Part shown: positions 5,544-5,742 of the stretch, in pieces | Layout of the letters: every line of letters begins with the position of its first letter | How positions within the stretch are numbered: the first letter of the stretch is position 1 | Source of the DNA: Nitrospira sp. | GTDB taxonomy: Bacteria; Nitrospirota; Nitrospiria; Nitrospirales; Nitrospiraceae | Length of the DNA: 5,742 bases | Assembly (NCBI GenBank): GCA_015904055.1 | Contig: JABMDE010000093.1 | Location: 50,697 to 56,438 of the forward strand | Reading direction: 5' to 3' | Position numbers and translations under genes: made by a program | Notes under the pieces: generated by a model | What the model saw: the letters and a program-made list of their open reading frames with translations, nothing else | What the model was told of the DNA's origin: nothing | The model's database searches: none

Positions 5544-5742
5544 GGCCGGCGCGGCTTTCAACGGCACCGCCGCCCACGTCGCGCCGGCATCAGTAGAGCG
5601 ATAGAGACCGCTGCCGTTGGTGCCGGCGTAGATCGTCTGGGAGGAGTTGGGCGCCATCACCAGCGCCCTGATATTCAGCGTATCCAGTCCGTGATTCATC
5701 GCCTGCCAGGTCTTCCCGCTGTCGGCGGTTTTCCAGACCCCT
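5532..5742 (-). CDS. C-terminal end of a BNR/Asp-box repeat protein, 5' part beyond window edge
   Basis: These 69 residues close a gene that enters from the right edge and stops with TAA at 5534-5532. Two Asp-box motifs (S/T-x-D-x-G-x-T-W) are visible: TADSGKTW at fragment residues 5-12 and STDAGATW at 49-56, 44 residues apart, with the beta-strand TIYAGTNGSGLYRS between them. This pattern is typical of the beta-propeller repeats in sialidase-like, sortilin-like and Ycf48-like proteins, many of them secreted or surface-located and often with no enzymatic activity. The full length, N-terminal signal and catalytic residues, if any, lie outside, so only the repeat class can be named. Its last codons and stop fall inside the inverted repeat shared with the convergent lipoprotein gene. 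Confidence 0.8.
   Translation of the reverse strand, partial: GVWKTADSGKTWQAMNHGLDTLNIRALVMAPNSSQTIYAGTNGSGLYRSTDAGATWAAVPLKAAPAGSG

Overview
The window reads like a moderately GC-rich bacterial chromosome. The gene set is an LL-diaminopimelate aminotransferase, a PmtA-like methyltransferase, a BNR-repeat protein and several small unrecognised proteins; my best guess is a Nitrospira-type (Nitrospirota) genome. That placement rests on general protein resemblance, not on any marker gene. There are no RNA genes, CRISPR arrays, insertion sequences or phage genes. It looks like ordinary chromosome carrying several local sequence events.

Layout. 1-997 (minus) is the first 332 codons of dapL, which continues off the left edge. 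1086-1772 (minus) is a class I glutamine amidotransferase reading towards dapL. After a divergent 240-base gap, 2013-2927 (plus) encodes an unrecognised 304-residue protein whose N-terminus holds an exact, in-frame 99-base tandem duplication. Convergent with it, 2954-3697 (minus) is a SAM-dependent methyltransferase of the phospholipid N-methyltransferase type with an Asn/Gly-rich tail; it has a good sigma70-type promoter with an operator-like palindrome at the expected transcription start. 3980-4594 (plus) is a small three-helix membrane protein whose 3' end overlaps the convergent 4584-4928 (minus) gene of unknown function. The latter is divergent, across a 63-base gap with overlapping promoters, from a lipoprotein gene starting at 4992.

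The lipoprotein gene appears to carry a one-base frameshift near 5325-5327. Removing one G gives a 157-residue protein that stops at 5466, just before a large inverted repeat (5475-5543). As written, the ORF runs on through that repeat to 5540 and gains an artificial Ser/Thr/Leu tail. The same repeat overlaps the 3' end of a minus-strand BNR/Asp-box protein gene that enters from the right edge (5532-5742).

Functionally the window is mixed: lysine/peptidoglycan precursor synthesis (dapL), probable lipid or small-molecule methylation, and envelope proteins. No multi-gene novel system is visible. The most interesting items are the 99-base duplication, the frameshifted lipoprotein, the complex 3'-end repeat and the palindromic promoter.
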